Positions 26,939-36,092 of a stretch of 38,935 nucleotides of DNA are shown one piece after another. Each line of letters starts with the position of its first letter. The first letter of the stretch is position 1. Both the position numbers and the translations under genes were made by a program. Source of the DNA: Brevundimonas sp. (GTDB taxonomy: Bacteria > Pseudomonadota > Alphaproteobacteria > Caulobacterales > Caulobacteraceae); NCBI RefSeq assembly GCF_013912005.1, contig NZ_JACESB010000024.1, positions 1-38,935 of the forward strand, read 5' to 3'. Below the pieces are notes generated by a model. It made no database searches. It saw nothing but the letters and a program-made list of their open reading frames with translations, and was not told the origin of the DNA.

Positions 26939-27400
26939 ATGGCCGAGACCCTGACCTTCACCCTGGACACCGGCGACGGCGAGCCCCGCGACGTCGTCAT
27001 CAAGCTGCGTTCCGACCTGGCTCCCAACCACGTCAAGCAGATCACCGAGCTGGCCTCGGAAGGCTTCTACGACGGGGTGGTCTTCCACCGCGTCATCCCA
27101 GGCTTCATGGCCCAGGGCGGCGACCCGACCGGCACCGGCACCTCGGGCTCCTCGAAGCCGAACCTGAAGCAGGAGTTCTCGGCCGAACCGCACGTGCGCG
27201 GCGTCTGCTCGATGGCCCGCACCTCCGACCCGAACAGCGCCAACAGCCAGTTCTTCATCTGCTTCGACGACGCCACCTTCCTCGACCGCCAGTACACGGT
27301 CTGGGGCCAGGTCATCGAAGGCATGGAGCACGTCGACGCCCTGCCGAAGGGCGAACCGCCCCGCAATCCCGGCAAGATCGTCAAGGCGACGGTGGGCTGA
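26939..27400 (+). CDS. Cyclophilin-type peptidyl-prolyl isomerase, cytoplasmic
   Basis: 153 residues; ATG at 26939 follows AAAGGAG. Cyclophilin core: YDGVVFHRVIPGFMAQGGDPTGTG, then SMARTSDPNSANSQFFICF, FLDRQYTVWGQV and a C-terminal strand. Catalytic Arg is in FHRVIPGFMAQGGD and the Gln/Phe contacts in SQFFI. No signal peptide, so a cytosolic PpiB-like folding catalyst. The HD-type gene starts 4 bp after its stop. Confidence 0.94.
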   Translation: MAETLTFTLDTGDGEPRDVVIKLRSDLAPNHVKQITELASEGFYDGVVFHRVIPGFMAQGGDPTGTGTSGSSKPNLKQEFSAEPHVRGVCSMARTSDPNSANSQFFICFDDATFLDRQYTVWGQVIEGMEHVDALPKGEPPRNPGKIVKATVG

Positions 27401-27404
27401 GCGC

Positions 27405-27980
27405 GTGTTCTCAAGCGCGGTTCGCGATCGGCTCATCGCACGCTATCGCGAGCCGCACCGCCGCTACCACACCCTCGCGCACCTCACCGACTGCCTCGCC
27501 CAGGCGGCGGCCTCGACCGACCTGACCACGGCCGGGCGCGACCTGCTGGAGACGGCCTTGTGGTTCCATGACGCGATCTACGATCCCGCACGGACCGACA
27601 ACGAGGCGGAGAGCGCCCGGCTGGCGCGCGAGGAGCTGGCCGGCGAGGGCGCGCCGGAAGCGGATGTGGCCGAGGTCGAGCGCCTGATCCTGCTCACCGC
27701 CGGGCACGCCGCCGCCGCCGAGGACGAGCTCGGCGCGCGGATGGTGTCGATCGACCTGTCGATCCTCGGCGCGGCGCCGGCCGCTTACGACTCCTACGTC
27801 CGCGGCGTGCGCCAGGAGTACGCCCACGTGCCGGACGAGGCGTGGCGGGCCGGCCGGGCGGCCGTGCTGCAGCGCTTCCTCGACAGTCCGCAGCTCTACC
27901 CCGATCCGGCTTGGGCGGCGCGGTTCGAGGCGCGGGCGCGGGCCAACATCGCCCGCGAGCTGGAGAGCCTGCGGGCCTAG
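27405..27980 (+). CDS. HD-domain-like predicted metal-dependent phosphohydrolase
   Basis: 191 residues beginning with GTG at 27405, 4 nt after the cyclophilin stop. The conserved pattern is REPHRRYHTLAHLTDCL (His at about 22 and 26), LWFHDAIYDPARTDNEAESA (the HD pair at about 54-55 and the DNE-xx-SA) and a later VSIDLSILG Asp. This is the COG4339 group of small HD-superfamily proteins whose substrates are unknown. Convergent with rnd; the stop codons overlap by three bases. Confidence 0.82.
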   Translation: MFSSAVRDRLIARYREPHRRYHTLAHLTDCLAQAAASTDLTTAGRDLLETALWFHDAIYDPARTDNEAESARLAREELAGEGAPEADVAEVERLILLTAGHAAAAEDELGARMVSIDLSILGAAPAAYDSYVRGVRQEYAHVPDEAWRAGRAAVLQRFLDSPQLYPDPAWAARFEARARANIARELESLRA

Positions 27981-29128
27981 CCCTCGATCTCCACCACCTC
28001 GACCCGCGGTCCGTTCAGCACCAGGGCGATCTCGCCGCGCTTCAGCTTCAGCGCGTCCTCGCCGAACAACTGCCGCCGCCAGCCCTTTAGCGCCTCCACG
28101 TCGGCGGCGTCGCTGAGGGCGATCTTCTCGAGGTCGGCGACGTTGGCGATCAGCTTGGTCGCCACGCCGGCGTTGTCGCTCTTGGCCTTGAGCAGCACCT
28201 TGAGCAGCTCGACCACCGACGGCGGGGCCGGCTGGTTGTGCGACGGCCGCTCGATCTTCGGCGCGTGCGCCTCGGGATCGGCCAGCACCCGCTTCAGCTC
28301 CTCGGTCAGCTCGAGCCCGAGCCGCGAGGCGCCGAAGCCCTTGGGCACCGAGCGCAGCCGGTTGAAGGCCTCCGGATCGGTCGGTCCCTGGGCCGCGATC
28401 TCGTCGACGGCGTCGTCCTTGAGGATGCGCCCGCGCGGCTGGTCGCGATCCTGCGCCGCCCGCTCCCGCCACACCGCCGTGGCCTTGAAGGCGGCCAGAT
28501 ACCGCGCCGAATACTTCTTCGGCTTCAGCCGCTTCCACGCCTTTTCAGGATCGGTGTCGTAGAGGGCGGGATCGGTCAGATCCTCCATCTCGGCCATCAC
28601 CCAGTCGAGGCGCCCGTCCTTCTGCAGCCGGTCACGCAGCTTCGGATAGAGGGCCGCGAGGTGGGTGACGTCGCCCAGCGCATAGATCAGCTGGGCGTCC
28701 GACAGCGGCCGCCGCGCCCAGTCGGTGAAGCGGCTGCCCTTGTCGACCTCCTGCCGGAGCATCTGGCGCACCAGCGCCTCGTAGGAGACCTGGTCGCCGA
28801 AGCCCGCCGCCATCGCCGCCACCTGGGTGTCGAACATCGGCCGCGGCACCGCGCCCAGCTTCACGAAGATCTCCACGTCCTGCCGGGCCGCGTGGAACAC
28901 CTTGAGGATCGATTCGTCGCGCAGCAGGTCGAGGAAGGGCTCGAGGTCGAGCCCCTCCGCCAGCGGATCGATGATCGCCGAATCCGTGGGCGAAGCGGCC
29001 TGGATCAGGCACAGCTTCGGCCAGTAGGTGGTCTCGCGCATGAACTCCGTGTCGACGGTGATGAACGGAGCGGCGGCGAGGCGGGCGCAGAAGTCGCGCA
29101 GCGCCCCGGTGGTGGTGATCGGCGTCAT
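27977..29128 (-). CDS. rnd: Ribonuclease D
   Basis: 383 residues. DEDDy exonuclease: D26 and E28 in VDTEF, D84 in HAARQDVEIF, Y149 and D153 in YALGDVTHL. The HRDC domain begins near residue 205 (AVWRERAAQDRDQPRGRIL), followed by a second helical region. It trims tRNA 3' ends. A TATAGC element lies 6 nt before the ATG, again suggesting a very short or absent leader. Divergent from purM. Confidence 0.95.
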   Translation of the reverse strand: MTPITTTGALRDFCARLAAAPFITVDTEFMRETTYWPKLCLIQAASPTDSAIIDPLAEGLDLEPFLDLLRDESILKVFHAARQDVEIFVKLGAVPRPMFDTQVAAMAAGFGDQVSYEALVRQMLRQEVDKGSRFTDWARRPLSDAQLIYALGDVTHLAALYPKLRDRLQKDGRLDWVMAEMEDLTDPALYDTDPEKAWKRLKPKKYSARYLAAFKATAVWRERAAQDRDQPRGRILKDDAVDEIAAQGPTDPEAFNRLRSVPKGFGASRLGLELTEELKRVLADPEAHAPKIERPSHNQPAPPSVVELLKVLLKAKSDNAGVATKLIANVADLEKIALSDAADVEALKGWRRQLFGEDALKLKRGEIALVLNGPRVEVVEIEG

Positions 29129-29209
29129 TCGGGTGCTATAGCCCCGCGCGACCGCTTCGTGGCAAGAGCCGCCGACGCATTTCCGCCTCCAGAATCAGGC
29201 CCGTGACCG

Positions 29210-30247
29210 ATGAGCGACACTCCCGACACCCCGCGCAACGGCCTCACCTACGCCGACGCGGGGGTGGATATCGACGCCGGGGAGATGCTGGTGGACGCCA
29301 TCAAGCCGCTGGCGAAATCGACCCGCCGGCCCGGCGCGGAGGCGTCGCTGGGGGGATTCGGGGCGCTGTTCGACCTCAAGGCGGCCGGTTTCGAGGACCC
29401 ACTGATCGTCGCCACCACCGACGGCGTCGGCACCAAGCTGAAGATCGCCATCGAGACCGGACGGCATGACGGCGTCGGCGTCGATCTGGTCGCCATGTGC
29501 GTCAACGACCTGCTGGCCCAGGGCGCCGAGCCGCTGCTGTTCCTCGACTACTACGCCACCGGCAGGCTGGACGTGGACGCCGCGAAGCGGGTCGTCGCCG
29601 GCATCGCCGAGGGCTGCCGCCAGGCCGGCTGCGCCCTCGTCGGCGGCGAGACGGCCGAGATGCCCGGCATGTACGGCGGCGGCGACTACGATCTCGCCGG
29701 CTTCTCCCTCGGGGCGGTCGAGCGCGGCCACGCCCTGCCGTACCTCGACCGCCAGCAGGCCGGCGACCTGATCATCGGCCTCGGCTCCTCCGGGCCGCAC
29801 TCGAACGGCTATTCGCTGATCCGCAAGGTGGTCGAGAAGTCGGGCCTCGGCTGGAACGCCGACGCTCCCTTCGCGAAGGACAGGACGCTGGCGCAGGCCC
29901 TGATGGAGCCGACCCGCATCTATGTGAAGCCGGTGCTGCCGCTGATGAAGGCCGGACTGGTCAAGGGCGCCGCCCACATCACCGGCGGCGGTCTGGTCGA
30001 GAATCCGCCCCGCTGCATCGCCGACGGCCTCGCGGCAGCCTTCGACTGGGACGCCTGGCCCCTGCCCCACGTCTTCCGCTGGCTGGGCGAGACCGGCGGG
30101 ATTTCGGACCACGAGCTTCGCCGCACCTTCAACTGCGGCGTCGGCTTCATCCTGATCGTCAGCCCCGAGAACGCCGAGCCGGTGCTGGCGGCCCTGCTCA
30201 ACGCCGGAGAGACGGCCTTCGTCTGCGGCCAGCTGATCCCGGCCTGA
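29210..30247 (+). CDS. purM: Phosphoribosylformylglycinamidine cyclo-ligase (AIR synthetase)
   Basis: 345 residues. PurM motifs: [80 protein letters not shown] and [14 protein letters not shown]. It closes the imidazole ring to give AIR in purine synthesis. purN follows two genes later, as in the usual purMN pair, but here a secreted peptidase gene intervenes. Confidence 0.97.
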   Translation: MSDTPDTPRNGLTYADAGVDIDAGEMLVDAIKPLAKSTRRPGAEASLGGFGALFDLKAAGFEDPLIVATTDGVGTKLKIAIETGRHDGVGVDLVAMCVNDLLAQGAEPLLFLDYYATGRLDVDAAKRVVAGIAEGCRQAGCALVGGETAEMPGMYGGGDYDLAGFSLGAVERGHALPYLDRQQAGDLIIGLGSSGPHSNGYSLIRKVVEKSGLGWNADAPFAKDRTLAQALMEPTRIYVKPVLPLMKAGLVKGAAHITGGGLVENPPRCIADGLAAAFDWDAWPLPHVFRWLGETGGISDHELRRTFNCGVGFILIVSPENAEPVLAALLNAGETAFVCGQLIPA

Positions 30248-30289
30248 GGCGCGGATCCGCGGGCCGGTCGCCGGCGCGTTGACCCTGCA

Positions 30290-30314
30290 GGCGGCGACCG
30301 GCAAGGTCGCCGCC
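30290..30314 (+). terminator. 10-bp perfect hairpin between purM and the M28 peptidase gene
   Basis: GGCGGCGACC (30290-30299) pairs perfectly with GGTCGCCGCC (30305-30314) around a five-base loop. No T-run follows. It may slow transcription or mark an mRNA-processing point after purM; a partial terminator is possible. Confidence 0.4.
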
Positions 30315-30342
30315 GCCGCGTAAGAGTGAAGGAGTTCCCCGC

Positions 30343-31719
30343 ATGCGCATGCTGCCGGCCGCCATGGCCGCCCTTCTGCTCGCCGGCCCCGCTGCTGCGG
30401 GTCCATCCGCAAGCGACGAGCAGGCGCTGCTGCACCGCCTTGCCGGCGAGGTCCGCCCGGAGCGGATGCGCGCGGACATCGAGGCGATGGTCGGCTTCGG
30501 CACCCGCCACACCCTTTCCGAGACGGAATCGGAGACCCGCGGCATCGGCGCCGCCCGGCGCTGGGTGCAGCGCCGGTTCGAGGGCGTCTCCGGCCAGTGC
30601 GGCGGCTGCCTCGAGATCGTCACCCCGTCCGACACCGTCACCGGCCCCCGCGTGCCGACCCCGACCGAGGTCGTCGACGTGGTCGCCATCCAGCGCGGCA
30701 CGGGCGACCCGAACCGGGTGATCATCATCTCCGGCCACCTCGATTCCCGCGTCAGCGACGTGATGAACTTCACCGACGACGCCCCCGGCGCCAACGACGA
30801 CGCCTCCGGCGTCGCCGCCGTTCTCGAGGCCGCCCGCATCCTGTCGCAGCACAGCTTCGACGCCACCCTCGTCTACGCCGCCCTCTCGGGCGAGGAGCAG
30901 GGCCTGTTCGGCGGCAGGATCCTGGCCGACTACGCGAAGGCCCAGGGCTGGCGGGTCGAGGCCAACCTCAACAACGACATCGTCGGCAACTCCGAGGGCC
31001 AGTCCGGGGTGCGCGACACCACCCGCGTCCGCGTCTTCTCGGAGGGCACCAAGACCGTCGAGACCGAGGCCCAGGAGGAGCGGCGCCGTTACAACGGCGG
31101 CGAGGTCGACTCCGCCTCGCGGAACCTCGCCCGCTTCATCGACGGGCTGGCGGACCGGTACCTGACCAACTTCGACGTCGAGATGATCTACCGCACGGAC
31201 CGCTTCGGCCGCGGCGGCGACCAGGTCGAGATGCTGCGCGCCGGCTTCCCGGCCGTGCGCATCTCCGAGGGCGCGGAGAACTACGACCGCCAGCACCAGG
31301 ACCTGCGCGTCGAGGACGGAGTGCACTACGGCGACACCATCGACGGAGTCGACTTCGACTACCTCGCCCAGGTCGCCCGCCTGAACATCGTCAGCATGGC
31401 GGCCCTGGCCAACGCGCCGGCGACCCCGCTCGAGGTGACTATCGAGGGCGCGGTCAAGCCGGACACCACCCTCCGCTGGCAGGCCGTGCCCGGCGCCGCC
31501 GGGTACCGTGTCTGGTGGCGGCCCACCACCGCCGCGCAATGGACCCACAGCCGCTGGGCCGGCGACGCGACGGAACTGACCCTGCCCGGCGTCGTCATCG
31601 ACGACTACTTCTTCGGCGTCTCGGCCGTCTCGGACGACGGCTACGAAAGCCCGGTCGTCTTCCCCGGCCCCGCCGGCTCCTTCGTGGCGGTCGGGGACCC
31701 GCCCGCCCGGGCCCGCTGA
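30343..31719 (+). CDS. Secreted M28-family zinc aminopeptidase with C-terminal fibronectin-like domain
   Basis: 458 residues with a signal peptide (1 to about 19, ending GPAAA-G). Zinc ligands and catalytic residues of the family are visible: H132 and D134 in SGHLDSR, D152 in GANDDASG, E184-E185 in SGEEQG and D212 in NNDIVGN. The last His probably lies in NYDRQHQD. Residues about 360-450 look like a fibronectin type III module (AVPGAAGYRVWWR, YFFGVSAVSDDG). Two Cys at 86 and 89 may form a disulfide. ATG has GAAGGAG. Its stop overlaps purN as TGATG. An exported peptidase between purM and purN is unusual. Confidence 0.92.
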   Translation: MRMLPAAMAALLLAGPAAAGPSASDEQALLHRLAGEVRPERMRADIEAMVGFGTRHTLSETESETRGIGAARRWVQRRFEGVSGQCGGCLEIVTPSDTVTGPRVPTPTEVVDVVAIQRGTGDPNRVIIISGHLDSRVSDVMNFTDDAPGANDDASGVAAVLEAARILSQHSFDATLVYAALSGEEQGLFGGRILADYAKAQGWRVEANLNNDIVGNSEGQSGVRDTTRVRVFSEGTKTVETEAQEERRRYNGGEVDSASRNLARFIDGLADRYLTNFDVEMIYRTDRFGRGGDQVEMLRAGFPAVRISEGAENYDRQHQDLRVEDGVHYGDTIDGVDFDYLAQVARLNIVSMAALANAPATPLEVTIEGAVKPDTTLRWQAVPGAAGYRVWWRPTTAAQWTHSRWAGDATELTLPGVVIDDYFFGVSAVSDDGYESPVVFPGPAGSFVAVGDPPARAR

Positions 31720-32312
31720 TGGGCGCGGCAGCGCGGCGCCGCCGGGCGGCGGTGCTGATCTCGGGCACGGGATCGAACATGGCCGCCCTCGTCGAGGCGG
31801 CGCGGCAGGACGACTGTCCCTACGCCGTCGCCCTGGTCCTCTCCAACCGGCCGGACGCCGCCGGCCTGGCGCGCGCCGCCGAGGCCGGCGTTCCGACGCT
31901 GGCGGTCGATCATCGCCCCTTCGCCGGCGACCGGGAGGCGCATGAGCGTGCCATCGACGAGGCCCTGCGCCGGCATGAAATCGAGGTCGTCGCCCTCGCC
32001 GGCTACATGCGGCTGCTGACCCCCTGGCTGGTCGGCCGCTGGAGCGGACGGATGCTCAACATCCACCCCAGCCTGCTGCCGAAGCATCCCGGTCTCGACA
32101 CCCACGCCCGCGCCCTCGCCGCGGGCGACACGGAGGCGGGGTGCACCGTCCACCTGGTGACGGAGGGCGTCGACGAGGGGCCGGCGCTGGCCCAGGCCCG
32201 GGTGCCGGTGCAGCCTGACGACACCCCCGACAGCCTCGCCCGCCGGGTGCTCGCCGCCGAGCACCGGCTGTACCCGCGCGCCCTCGCCGAATTCTGCCGG
32301 TCGCTGGATTAG
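31719..32312 (+). CDS. purN: Phosphoribosylglycinamide formyltransferase
   Basis: 197 residues from ATG at 31719, which shares one base with the peptidase stop (TGATG). PurN signatures: AVLISGTGSNMAALV, LSNRPDAAGL, LAGYMRLLTPWLV, LNIHPSLLPKHPGLDTHARAL with catalytic His and Asn, and TVHLVTEGVDEGP with the catalytic Asp. It transfers a formyl group from 10-formyl-THF to GAR. Coupling to the peptidase implies purN translation depends on ribosomes finishing the upstream gene. Confidence 0.96.
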   Translation: MGAAARRRRAAVLISGTGSNMAALVEAARQDDCPYAVALVLSNRPDAAGLARAAEAGVPTLAVDHRPFAGDREAHERAIDEALRRHEIEVVALAGYMRLLTPWLVGRWSGRMLNIHPSLLPKHPGLDTHARALAAGDTEAGCTVHLVTEGVDEGPALAQARVPVQPDDTPDSLARRVLAAEHRLYPRALAEFCRSLD

Positions 32313-32393
32313 CTTTTCGTAATGCTTCGCCTTTGACCGAGACAGGGCCCCGCCGCTGAGTCAGGGTCCCGCCGCTCTGTTCGGGGAACCCTC

Positions 32394-34457
32394 ATGTCCA
32401 AGCTACGCCTTCTCGCCTGCGCCGCCGGCGCCGTTCTCGCCCTCGCCGCGGCTCCGTCGCTGGCCCAGACCCACGCATCGCACGGCGCGCACGCGGCCCA
32501 CGCGCGGCCGGTGATCGGCGCCTGGGGCTTCGATCTGGAGGGCATGGACCGCGCCGTCGCCCCGGGCGCGGACTTCAACCGCTTCGCCAACGGAACCTAT
32601 CTGCGCAACACGGCGATCCCGGCGGACAAGACCTCCTACGGTGCCTTCGACATGCTCTACGATCGCTCGCAGGAGAACCTGCGGACGCTGATCGAGGAGA
32701 GCGCCGCCAACCCGACCTCCAGCCCCGAGGCCGCCCGCATCGGCGCCCTGTTCGCCAGCTTCATGGACGAGGCCCGGGTCGAGCAGCTGGGCGCCGCGCC
32801 CCTCGCCGCCGACCTGGTCGAGGTCCGCGCCGCCGACTCGCACGAGGAAATGGCCGCCCTGATGGGTCGCAGCCAGGGCGGCTTCGGCGGCTCGCTGTTC
32901 GGCCTGGCGGTGTTCGAGGACCTGAAGGAGCCGAACCGCAACAGCGCCTACATCTTCCAGGGCGGCCTCGGCCTCCCCGACCGCGACTACTACCTTGAGC
33001 CCGCGTTCGCCGAGCAGAAGGCGGCCTACCAGGCCTATGTGCGGAAGGCGCTCGAGCTGGCGGACTGGCCTGAGCCGGAAAAGGCCGCCGCCGACATCGT
33101 CGCCTTCGAGACCCGCATCGCCGAACAGCACTGGACCCAGGTCGAGAGCCGCCAGATCGACCGGCTGCACAACCCGACCACCGTCGCGGATCTGGCGGCC
33201 TCGGCGCCCGGCTTCGACTGGGGCGTCTGGGCCGAGGCGGCGGGCGTCGGCCGCGACCGCACCCTGATCGCCGGCAACAACACCGCCTTCCCGGGCATGG
33301 CCCGGGTGTTCGCCGAAACGCCGGTCGCGACCCTCCAGTCGTGGCAGGCCTTCCACACCATCGACCAGGCCGCCCCCTACCTGTCCAGCGCCTTCGTCGA
33401 CGCCAAATTCGACTTCTACGGCAAGGTCCTCGGCGGCCAGCCGGAGAACCGCCCGCGCTGGAAGCGGGGCGTGCAGCTGGTCGACGGATCGCTGGGCGAG
33501 GCGCTCGGCCGCGAATACGTCGCCCGCCACTTCCCGGCCGAATCCAAGGCGCAGATGGAAGAGCTGGTCGCCAACCTCCGCCAGGCCATGACCGCCCGCA
33601 TCGAGGGCCTCGACTGGATGAGCCCCGAGACCCGCCAGCAGGCGCTCTACAAGATGAGCCGCTTCGGGGTGAAGATCGGCTATCCGGAGCAGTGGCGCAG
33701 CTATGACGGCCTGCACCTCGATCCGGCCGACCTCTACGGCAACGTCGAACGCTCCTCGGCCTTCGAATGGGCCTGGAACCTGTCCAAGCTCGACAAGCCG
33801 GTCGATCCGCTCGAGTGGGGCATGACCCCGCAGACGGTGAACGCCTACTACAACCCGCCCCGCAACGAGATCGTCTTCCCGGCCGCCATCCTGCAGGCGC
33901 CGTTCTTCGATCCCAATGCCGACCCGGCGGTGAACTACGGCGGCATCGGCGCGGTCATCGGCCACGAGATCACCCACGGCTTCGATGACCAGGGCCGCAA
34001 GGTGGACGGCGACGGCGTGCTGCGCGACTGGTGGACCGCCGAGGACGCCGCCAAGTTCGAGGAGCGCGCCCGCGTGCTCGGGGCCCAGTACTCGGCGCTG
34101 AGCCCGTTCGAGGGCGTCAACGTCAACGGCGACCTGACCATGGGCGAGAACATCGCCGACCTCGGCGGCCTGCTGCTGGCGCTCGACGCCTACCGCATGT
34201 CGCTGAACGGCCAGCCGGCGCCGGTGATCAACGGCCTGACCGGCGATCAGCGCGTCTTCCTCGGCTGGGCCCAGGTCTGGCGCGAGAACACCCGCGACGA
34301 GGCCCTGCGCCAGCAGGTCACCGTCGACCCCCACGCCCCGGCGCAGTACCGGGCGGGCGCCACGGTGCGGAACATCGACGCCTGGTACGAGGCCTTCGGC
34401 GTGAAGCCGGGCGACGAGCAGTACCTCGCCCCCGAGGCCCGCGCCCGCATCTGGTAG
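32394..34457 (+). CDS. Secreted M13-family (neprilysin-like) zinc metallopeptidase
   Basis: 687 residues. A signal peptide (1 to about 24, ending APSLA-Q) is followed by a His-rich start (THASHGAHAAHA). M13 motifs: NAYYNPPRNEIVFPAAILQ, HEITH (524-528) in VIGHEITHGFDDQG and GENIADLGG with E585 as third zinc ligand and D589. The C-terminus VRNIDAWYEAFGVKPGDEQ and ARIW is typical. It degrades peptides in the periplasm or outside. No lipobox Cys. A monocistronic unit ending at a strong hairpin. Confidence 0.96.
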   Translation: MSKLRLLACAAGAVLALAAAPSLAQTHASHGAHAAHARPVIGAWGFDLEGMDRAVAPGADFNRFANGTYLRNTAIPADKTSYGAFDMLYDRSQENLRTLIEESAANPTSSPEAARIGALFASFMDEARVEQLGAAPLAADLVEVRAADSHEEMAALMGRSQGGFGGSLFGLAVFEDLKEPNRNSAYIFQGGLGLPDRDYYLEPAFAEQKAAYQAYVRKALELADWPEPEKAAADIVAFETRIAEQHWTQVESRQIDRLHNPTTVADLAASAPGFDWGVWAEAAGVGRDRTLIAGNNTAFPGMARVFAETPVATLQSWQAFHTIDQAAPYLSSAFVDAKFDFYGKVLGGQPENRPRWKRGVQLVDGSLGEALGREYVARHFPAESKAQMEELVANLRQAMTARIEGLDWMSPETRQQALYKMSRFGVKIGYPEQWRSYDGLHLDPADLYGNVERSSAFEWAWNLSKLDKPVDPLEWGMTPQTVNAYYNPPRNEIVFPAAILQAPFFDPNADPAVNYGGIGAVIGHEITHGFDDQGRKVDGDGVLRDWWTAEDAAKFEERARVLGAQYSALSPFEGVNVNGDLTMGENIADLGGLLLALDAYRMSLNGQPAPVINGLTGDQRVFLGWAQVWRENTRDEALRQQVTVDPHAPAQYRAGATVRNIDAWYEAFGVKPGDEQYLAPEARARIW

Positions 34458-34481
34458 GCGCCGCCCGACCCCGGAACGGAA

Positions 34482-34511
34482 ACGGCCCCGGCGATCGCTC
34501 GCCGGGGCCGT
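34482..34511. terminator. Bidirectional terminator between the M13 peptidase and lipoprotein genes
   Basis: A perfect 12-bp stem, ACGGCCCCGGCG (34482-34493) with CGCCGGGGCCGT (34500-34511) around a six-base loop, lies between convergent stops. A T-containing stretch (TCTCGTTTC) follows on the plus side and TTTCCG on the minus side. Strength is judged by eye. Confidence 0.75.
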
Positions 34512-34531
34512 TCTCGTTTCTGGCTTCCGCC

Positions 34532-34732
34532 CTACTTGTCGGGCCGGGTCGCCGCGCCGGCGGCGGCGCCGATGGCGGCGCCCGCGACGGTCGAGCCCGT
34601 ATCGCCGCCGATCGCCTGGCCGGCGGCCGCGCCGGCGATGGCGCCCGTGGCGGCCCGCTGTTCCATGGTCGAGCCGCAGGCGGCGAGGAGCGACAGGGCG
34701 GCGGCGGCGGACAGCTTGAGCAGGGTCTTCAT
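34532..34732 (-). CDS. Small glycine-zipper lipoprotein
   Basis: 66 residues from ATG at 34732. Lipobox LLAAC with acceptor Cys19 after a 18-residue signal sequence (MKTLLKLSAAAALSLLAA). The mature part is a glycine zipper: AATGAIAGAAAGQAIGG then STVAGAAIGAAAGAATR. Such entericidin- or osmotic-type lipoproteins sit in membranes; function not known. The start overlaps the DUF1275 stop (ATGA), so the two are co-transcribed. Confidence 0.85.
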   Translation of the reverse strand: MKTLLKLSAAAALSLLAACGSTMEQRAATGAIAGAAAGQAIGGDTGSTVAGAAIGAAAGAATRPDK

Positions 34733-35430
34733 CGGGGTTTCTCCGGGGAGGTTCGGGTCTGGCGGATAACGTCGCGCTGGCGGGCGCGTTCCGCCTGCGC
34801 TTCCGCCCGACGCACCGCGAGCGTCAGGACCAGCACCACGGCGGCCGCCGCCCACAGCGAGAGCACGCCCCAGCGCACGAAGCTGACCGCGCCCAGGGCG
34901 CCGCCCGCGGCGAGCCCCGCCCACAGCAGGAGGAAGGGGACCCAGTCCCACCTCGGGCCGCCGCAGAGGGCGGTGGCGATCCGCTGCCCCATCCGCACCA
35001 GGGTGCCGGTCATGTAGGTCAGGCCGACGCCCACGTCCCCCTGTCGCTGGAAGACGGCGTTCTCCACCCCCATGGCCAAGACCACCGCCGCCATCCCCGC
35101 CGCCGTCCAGCCGGCGGCGCAGAGCCCGGCCGCCAGCAGCAGGAGCGCGGCCTCGACCGCCAGCACCGCCGACCGGCGGTCCTCCCCGACCCGCCGCGCC
35201 ACCAGGGCCCCGGCGACCACCCCGACCACGAACAGGCCGATCAGGCCGGCGGCGACCCCGGCCTGGTCCCATCGCCCCAGGGCGGCCCCCACCCCGAAGC
35301 GGGTCAGGTTGCCGCTCATGAAGGAGACGAAGAAGCCGCCCAGCGTCAGGAAGCCGATGGCGTCGACGAACCCCGCCAGCGCCGACAGGCTGGCCGCCAG
35401 CAGCACCCCGCGTCGTCCGTATTCCCGCAT
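34729..35430 (-). CDS. DUF1275 (YoaK-like) membrane protein
   Basis: 233 residues with six hydrophobic segments. The family start ALAGFVDAIGFLTLGGFFVSFMSGNLTR (about 17-44) is unmistakable; GVENAVFQRQGDVGVGLTYMTGTLVR is the second conserved block. Function is unknown in bacteria. It forms a two-gene unit with the glycine-zipper lipoprotein. Confidence 0.93.
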   Translation of the reverse strand: MREYGRRGVLLAASLSALAGFVDAIGFLTLGGFFVSFMSGNLTRFGVGAALGRWDQAGVAAGLIGLFVVGVVAGALVARRVGEDRRSAVLAVEAALLLLAAGLCAAGWTAAGMAAVVLAMGVENAVFQRQGDVGVGLTYMTGTLVRMGQRIATALCGGPRWDWVPFLLLWAGLAAGGALGAVSFVRWGVLSLWAAAAVVLVLTLAVRRAEAQAERARQRDVIRQTRTSPEKPR

Positions 35431-35464
35431 CCGACTCGCCCCTTGCCGCAGGAGCCTGACACGA

Positions 35465-35496
35465 CAACGGCCGGGTCGTCACCGACCCGGCCGTTG
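35465..35496 (-). terminator. 14-bp perfect hairpin downstream of ndk
   Basis: CAACGGCCGGGTCG (35465-35478) pairs fully with CGACCCGGCCGTTG (35483-35496) around a four-base loop, between the ndk stop and the DUF1275 start. There is no T-run, so it could be a strong mRNA-stabilising or Rho-assisted end rather than a classic intrinsic terminator. Confidence 0.6.
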
Positions 35497-35520
35497 CCTG
35501 AAGCGTCGATCCGACGGCGA

Positions 35521-35940
35521 TCAGCCGACGATCTGGTCTTCCGTGAAGAACTGCTCGATCTCGATCTTCGCGTTCTCGAGCGAGTCCGAGCCGTGCACCG
35601 AGTTCTCGCCGATCGACAGGGCGAACGACTTGCGGATGGTGCCTTCGGCGGCCTGTTCCGGGTTGGTCGCGCCCATCACCTCGCGGTAGCGGGCCACGGC
35701 GTTGTCGCCTTCCAGCACCTGGACGACCACCGGCTCGGCGGTCATCTGGGCCACCAGCTCGCCGTAGAACGGACGCTCGGCGTGGACGGCGTAGAACTTC
35801 TTGGCCTGCTCTTCCGACAGCTTGACGCGGCGCTGGGCCACGATGCGCAGGCCGGCGTCCTCGATCACGGCGTTGATCTTGCCGGTCAGGTTGCGACGGG
35901 TCGCGTCCGGCTTGATGATCGAGAAGGTGCGTTCGGTCAT
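35521..35940 (-). CDS. ndk: Nucleoside diphosphate kinase
   Basis: 139 residues from ATG at 35940. [18 protein letters not shown] opens the fold. [15 protein letters not shown] and the phosphorylated-His motif [11 protein letters not shown] (His at about 117) are standard. It balances NTP and dNTP pools. Preceded by its own promoter region (35941-36020), which also serves the divergent ABC-F gene. Confidence 0.97.
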   Translation of the reverse strand: MTERTFSIIKPDATRRNLTGKINAVIEDAGLRIVAQRRVKLSEEQAKKFYAVHAERPFYGELVAQMTAEPVVVQVLEGDNAVARYREVMGATNPEQAAEGTIRKSFALSIGENSVHGSDSLENAKIEIEQFFTEDQIVG

Positions 35941-36021
35941 GGGAGTGACTTCTGTTTGGGAGATTGAAGGTCGCGGGCTTATAGACGCGCCCTCCCCGCA
36001 TTCCAACAGCCCGTCATTCGC

Positions 36022-36059
36022 CCCTATCGCTCGCCGCGCGGCGGCTCGCTACCTGAGGG
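36022..36059. repeat. Palindromic interspersed repeat, copy 1 (intergenic)
   Basis: A 38-bp element, CCCTATCGCTCGC...GCTCGCT..C.TGAGGG, 34 bp upstream of the ABC-F start. The centre (GCCGCGCGGC) is self-complementary and can form a hairpin. Copy 2 lies inverted at 37730-37767 with 34 of 38 positions identical. Two of the four differences, at element positions 14 and 22, swap C/G for G/C and keep the stem paired. Confidence 0.8.
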
Positions 36060-36092
36060 GCGACCGCCGTTCTCCCCGGACTTCCCTTCCCC

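Noticed and set aside
32403-34334. 643-aa minus-strand open frame opposite the M13 peptidase
   Set aside because: Antisense to a gene with HEITH and GENIAD motifs; no recognisable protein features.
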